NCBI GenBank assembly: GCA_029882215.1
Contig: JAOULC010000017.1
Location: 1-64,000 of the forward strand
Origin: Gammaproteobacteria bacterium
Lineage (GTDB): Bacteria > Pseudomonadota > Gammaproteobacteria > SZUA-229
DNA length: 64,000 nt
Reading direction: 5' to 3'
The position numbers were made by a program, and so were the translations under genes. Below are positions 60,150 to 64,000 of this stretch, one piece after another. Position 1 is the first letter of the stretch. Every line of letters starts with the position of its first letter. The notes below the pieces were generated by a model that made no database searches, was not told the origin of the DNA, and saw nothing but the letters and a program-made list of their open reading frames with translations.

Positions 60150-62276
60150 TTAATTAGTCTCCAGTGCATCCGTTGCACCGCCCACTGTTGCCACCACTTT
60201 GATCTGTTTGTTATCAGGAATTTCGTTATATGCCATTACATGTAAACCACGGATACTGTGTCTCACCAGTTTTGACAGATATGCCCTGATCGGTGGAGCC
60301 ACAACTAAAATAGAGGCTTCGCCTTTAATTTCCTGCTGTTGGGTTGCCTGCTCCAGTGATTTAAACAATTTGTCAGCCATGTTCGGTTCGATTCCCAGCG
60401 CGCCATTTGATGCGCTCTGTACTGACTCAAGCAATAACTGTTCCAATGATGGATCTAAGGTGATGACCGGCATCTCAGGGGCCACACCAATGATGTTTTG
60501 AATGATTGAGCGGCCTAAAGCCACCCGCACATAAGCTGTTAAGACGTCAGGATCCTGACTTCTGGCACCGTTATCCGCCAAAGTCTCGGCAATCGATCGC
60601 ATATCACGAATCGGCACCGATTCTTTTAACAGGCTTTGCAACACTTTAACGATGGTGCCAAGGCTCAGTGTTTTAGGTACCAGGTCTTCTACCAGTTTTG
60701 GCGAGCTTTGCTCGAGTTTATCCAGCATCTGCTGCACTTCTTCGTAGCCAATCAAATCATACGAGTGTTCTTGTAATAACTGGCTTAAATGCGTGGCCAC
60801 CACCGTCGCCGCATCGACCACGGTATAGCCCAGTGTCTGGGCATGATCGCGCTGATTGCTGTCAATCCACACCGCTTCCAGACCAAAAGCCGGATCAGTG
60901 CCTTTAATACCCTGCAACTCGCCATAAACCGTGCCCGGATTAATCGCCATTTCACGATCAGGATAAATTTCAGACTCCCCCAGCGGCACGCCAAGTAAAG
61001 TAATGCGATAAGCATTCGGATTCAGATCAAGATTATCTCTGATATGAACGGCCTGAATCAGAAAACCAAATTCCTGCGACAGTTTTTTACGCACACCCTT
61101 AATACGATTCAGTAACATGCCGTCCTGATTGCGGTCTACTAACGGAATCAGGCCGTAACCAACTTCCAGACCAATCAAATCAACCTGTTTAACATCGTCC
61201 CAGCTCAGCTCTTTATTTTCTTCTGCACTCTGCGGAGCCGCTTGTGTATTGGCTGCCTGTGCCGGCAGCACATCGCCAGTCAGGGTTTCATCAACAGCGA
61301 CCCGATGATCAAAATAATAAGCTGAAAGCGCCATCACCAAAGCCAGAAACAAAAAGGCCATATTTGGCATTCCCGGAATGATACCCAGCAAACCCATAAT
61401 GGCCGCGGTAACCCACAAAGGTTTGGTATTTTCAAACAACTGGCTGAAAACCTGCTGACCAAGATCACGCGCTTTTGAATTACGCGTAATGATAATGGCC
61501 GTGGCCGACGACAATAGTAAGGAAGGTATTTGTGCCACCAGACCATCGCCTATGGTTAATAAGGTATAAAACTGGACTGCATCGGCGGCAGCCAGATCAT
61601 GCTGCACAATACCGATCGCCAGACCGCCGATCACATTGATAAATAAAATCAGAATACCGGCAATGGCATCACCCTTTACAAATTTACTGGCACCGTCCAT
61701 CGAGCCGTAAAAATCAGCTTCGGCAGAAACATCTTCACGACGCGCTCTTGCGGTCTCCTGATCAATTAAACCGGCATTTAAATCGGCATCAATCGCCATC
61801 TGTTTACCCGGCATTGCATCGAGTGTAAAGCGTGCGCTGACTTCTGACACACGACCCGCGCCTTTGGTCACCACGACAAAATTGATAATCACCAGAATGG
61901 CAAAAACAACCAGACCCACCGCATAATTTCCGCCAATAACAAACTCACCGAAGGCTTCGATCACATTACCGGCAGCACCGGTACCGGTGTGGCCTTCTAA
62001 TAACACCACCCGCGTTGAGGCCACATTGACTGATAAACGCATCAGCGTGGTGATTAATAAAACCGTCGGGAAAACCACAAAATCTAATGGCCGCGCCGCA
62101 TAAATACAAACCAGTAACACCACCAGTGAGATGCCGATATTAAGGGTGAAAAACATATCCAGCGCGATAGTAGGCATAGGCAAAACCATCATCGCTAACA
62201 TGGCGACTAATAAAAGTGGCGCGGCAACACCACCTCTTCTGGTTTGCGGGGAATTATTTAATACGGCTTCCATCAT
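60150..62276 (-). CDS. flhA: Flagellar export gate protein FlhA
   Basis: A 708-aa protein with eight N-terminal membrane segments, the conserved FHIPEP-type region (AGRVSEVSARFTLDAMPGKQMAIDADLNAGLI) and a large cytoplasmic domain that docks export substrates (IGLEVGYGLIPLVD...). Typical length (about 700). FlhA forms the nonameric ring of the export apparatus. Confidence 0.96.
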   Translation of the reverse strand: MMEAVLNNSPQTRRGGVAAPLLLVAMLAMMVLPMPTIALDMFFTLNIGISLVVLLVCIYAARPLDFVVFPTVLLITTLMRLSVNVASTRVVLLEGHTGTGAAGNVIEAFGEFVIGGNYAVGLVVFAILVIINFVVVTKGAGRVSEVSARFTLDAMPGKQMAIDADLNAGLIDQETARARREDVSAEADFYGSMDGASKFVKGDAIAGILILFINVIGGLAIGIVQHDLAAADAVQFYTLLTIGDGLVAQIPSLLLSSATAIIITRNSKARDLGQQVFSQLFENTKPLWVTAAIMGLLGIIPGMPNMAFLFLALVMALSAYYFDHRVAVDETLTGDVLPAQAANTQAAPQSAEENKELSWDDVKQVDLIGLEVGYGLIPLVDRNQDGMLLNRIKGVRKKLSQEFGFLIQAVHIRDNLDLNPNAYRITLLGVPLGESEIYPDREMAINPGTVYGELQGIKGTDPAFGLEAVWIDSNQRDHAQTLGYTVVDAATVVATHLSQLLQEHSYDLIGYEEVQQMLDKLEQSSPKLVEDLVPKTLSLGTIVKVLQSLLKESVPIRDMRSIAETLADNGARSQDPDVLTAYVRVALGRSIIQNIIGVAPEMPVITLDPSLEQLLLESVQSASNGALGIEPNMADKLFKSLEQATQQQEIKGEASILVVAPPIRAYLSKLVRHSIRGLHVMAYNEIPDNKQIKVVATVGGATDALETN

Positions 62277-62286
62277 TTACTCCGGT

Positions 62287-63453
62287 TCAGTGAGGTCGAC
62301 CATTCGATGGGTCAAAATATTCATCGGTGAATTGTTTGTATTCATCCGGCAAGGTTGTTTTCGGGAAATCAGGTTTTTCGGTACCGTTTTTATTGGCCGT
62401 TTTCAGATGGAAAACATAGGCCAGTATTTGTGCCACAGCCAGATACAGGGCTTCAGGAATTTCATCACCAATCTCAGCATTATAAAAAATGGCACGCGCC
62501 AGCGGCGGTGCTTCGACTAATGTCACATCATTATGTATGGCCACTTTACGAATGCTGGCAGCGACAATATCAGCACCTTTAGCCACCACTAACGGTGCTT
62601 TACCCTGTGTCTGGTCATACTTTAATGCCACCGCGAAATGCTCAGGATTGGTGATAACCACATCGGCATCCGGTACGTCTTCTAACATTCGCCTTTCAGA
62701 CATTTCACGCTGCAGCTGGCGTATCCGGCCCTTCACTTCCGGCCGCCCTTCCGAGTCTTTCATCTCATCTTTGACTTCCTGCAACGTCATTCTCATCTGC
62801 CGCATGTGATCCCAGATTTGAAACGGTACATCAATCGCCGCGATAATCATTAATGCCACACTGAGCATTAAAAAGCCCCAGCCAAATAATTCACCGGCAT
62901 GTGCCAGCGCTGTTTCAATCGACTGATCGCCCAGTTTTAAAAAGCTGCCAGCCTGCGACCACAAAACGATCACGGCGACTGCTGCCACCAGCACAAACTT
63001 GGCCATGGTCTTCACCAGCTCAACCAGACTCTTCATCGAGAACATTTTTTTAACACCACTGATCGGGTTCAGCTTGCTGAACTTTGGTGTCAGCGACTCC
63101 CAGCTAAATGCCCAGCCGCCAATTAAAATGGGCGACAACAGCGATGCTAAAAACATCAGCACCAAGAATGGCAAAATAATAACAATCGCCTCGAATATAT
63201 TGTCCAGCAACAAATCGGCCATTTGTATCGGATCAAAAATTTGCTCTCTGGACAGCGATAAACCGTTAGTCAGCAGACGCGCTAACTCATCGGTTAAAGT
63301 TCGTCCCATGATTAACAAACCCGCGGCCGCTAAAGCCACAATCGTCATGGTATTAAAATCACGCGAACGGGCAATCTGACCCTTTTTGATCGAGTCCGCT
63401 TTACGTTTGGGGGTAGGGTCTTCGGTGCGTTCCTGACCGCTCTCTTGTGCCAT
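62287..63453 (-). CDS. flhB: Flagellar export switch protein FlhB
   Basis: A 388-aa protein: basic N-terminus (ERTEDPTPKRKADSIKKGQIARSRD), four membrane segments and a cytoplasmic domain with self-cleavage motif VITNPEHFAVALKYD. The motif reads NPEH where the textbook form is NPTH. FlhB changes export from rod/hook to filament proteins. It overlaps fliR by one base and precedes flhA with an intervening gap of 10 bases. Confidence 0.95.
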   Translation of the reverse strand: MAQESGQERTEDPTPKRKADSIKKGQIARSRDFNTMTIVALAAAGLLIMGRTLTDELARLLTNGLSLSREQIFDPIQMADLLLDNIFEAIVIILPFLVLMFLASLLSPILIGGWAFSWESLTPKFSKLNPISGVKKMFSMKSLVELVKTMAKFVLVAAVAVIVLWSQAGSFLKLGDQSIETALAHAGELFGWGFLMLSVALMIIAAIDVPFQIWDHMRQMRMTLQEVKDEMKDSEGRPEVKGRIRQLQREMSERRMLEDVPDADVVITNPEHFAVALKYDQTQGKAPLVVAKGADIVAASIRKVAIHNDVTLVEAPPLARAIFYNAEIGDEIPEALYLAVAQILAYVFHLKTANKNGTEKPDFPKTTLPDEYKQFTDEYFDPSNGRPH

Positions 63454-64000
63454 CAGATTCTCCCTGCCGCAATCGCCGCATAAGCCGAATCAAAAGCATG
63501 CATAATTTGATTGGAAAACTGCGGCAGTACGCTGGGTAATGTCAGCATCAGCAACACAAAACCCAGTAACAACATCAGCGGAAAACCCACCGCAAAAATA
63601 TTTAATTGCGGTGCGGCACGGGTGACAACCCCCATCGCAATATTCGACATTAATAAGGCCGTCACAGCAGGCAGTGCAACCAGTACCGCACCAATGAACA
63701 TCTGACTACCCCAGCTAACCACCAGCCAAAGCCCCTCACGACTCATACCGGTTTGTGACACCGGCAAAATTTCAAAGCTCTGTATAATCATCTGCAAAAG
63801 TAACAAATGGCCGTTCATTGAAAGAAACAACAAGGTGGCGACAATGATAAAATACTGCGCCACAACCGGTACCTGCACTCCGTTTTGCGGATCCATCATG
63901 CGCGCAAAACCCAGGCCCATCGTCATCGCGATCGCCTCCCCTGCAATAACCAGCAGCTGAAACGCCATCTGTAAAAAGAACCCCATGGCGGCACCAATAA
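63453..64000 (-). CDS. fliR: Flagellar export gate protein FliR (5' end cut by window)
   Basis: The right window edge cuts the N-terminal part; codons continue in frame upstream of the Met at 63986 (IGAAMGFFLQMAF). The remaining 182 residues hold hydrophobic segments and GLGFARMMDPQNGVQVPVVAQ, a FliR hallmark. Part of the FliPQR gate; fliP/fliQ should lie beyond the edge. Confidence 0.92.
   Translation of the reverse strand, partial: IGAAMGFFLQMAFQLLVIAGEAIAMTMGLGFARMMDPQNGVQVPVVAQYFIIVATLLFLSMNGHLLLLQMIIQSFEILPVSQTGMSREGLWLVVSWGSQMFIGAVLVALPAVTALLMSNIAMGVVTRAAPQLNIFAVGFPLMLLLGFVLLMLTLPSVLPQFSNQIMHAFDSAYAAIAAGRI

Noticed and set aside
1-64000. tRNA, rRNA genes, CRISPR arrays and prophage
   Set aside because: Looked for and not seen; no regularly spaced repeats, cloverleaf ends with CCA, or phage structural genes.

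Overview
The window reads as a chromosomal segment of a polarly flagellated gammaproteobacterium of moderate GC. The evidence is the single-polar-flagellum gene order (flhB-flhA-flhF-fleN-fliA-cheYZAB-motCD-parC-parP-cheW), a System I cytochrome c maturation operon, dapC/dapD, rapA, ybiT and arfB. The lineage may be near Methylophaga, Cycloclasticus or other Thiotrichales-like groups, but I cannot fix the genus from the sequence alone.

Layout. 1-2.4 kb: a cut-off serine hydrolase, a periplasmic DsrE-like protein and a small unknown gene, separated by attC-like and repeat-rich DNA. 2.4-10.7 kb: M48 peptidase + DUF898 pair, ybiT, arfB, a cold-shock gene with a long leader, and rapA. 10.8-16 kb: DUF1289 protein, a VWA lipoprotein/ECF sigma/Cys-rich membrane protein unit, a rhomboid protease and an odd DsrC-like protein. 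16-23 kb: dbpA, a second csp gene, a radical SAM protein, glutamate dehydrogenase, a PQQ-type sugar dehydrogenase and an alcohol dehydrogenase-like protein. 23.4-27.8 kb: nitrate ABC transporter genes nrtA-B-D behind a NasT-type ANTAR regulator, with a matching two-hairpin leader. 28.4-35.3 kb: the most unusual segment, a same-strand cluster with a small Ras-like GTPase, an ABC-ATPase fused to a tyrosine phosphatase, four roadblock-like proteins, a short membrane peptide, a YkgJ-type Cys-cluster protein and a fused ferredoxin/flavin reductase/globin/zinc-ribbon protein. 35.3-43.1 kb: a VOC-PCP_red fusion, then ccmABCDEFGH-I (all nine genes, including a small ccmD missing from the ORF track). 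43.2-46.6 kb: dapC, dapD, an ArsC-family reductase and two VOC proteins. 46.6-48.0 kb: an IS110-family element of the IS1111 type. 48.1-64 kb: chemotaxis/flagellar operon ending in a cut-off fliR.

How the parts may work together. The nitrate uptake genes and the GTPase/roadblock/globin cluster diverge from a shared intergenic region of about 690 bp. A globin fused to its own NAD(P)H-dependent electron chain suggests O2 or NO chemistry. The GTPase, roadblock proteins and phosphatase/ATPase suggest a signalling output. I propose this cluster as a candidate undescribed redox/NO-responsive small-GTPase system; the link is inference from gene content. The flagellar/chemotaxis block is complete through parC/parP, and the repeated peptides in CheA fit the ParP-contact region described in Vibrio.
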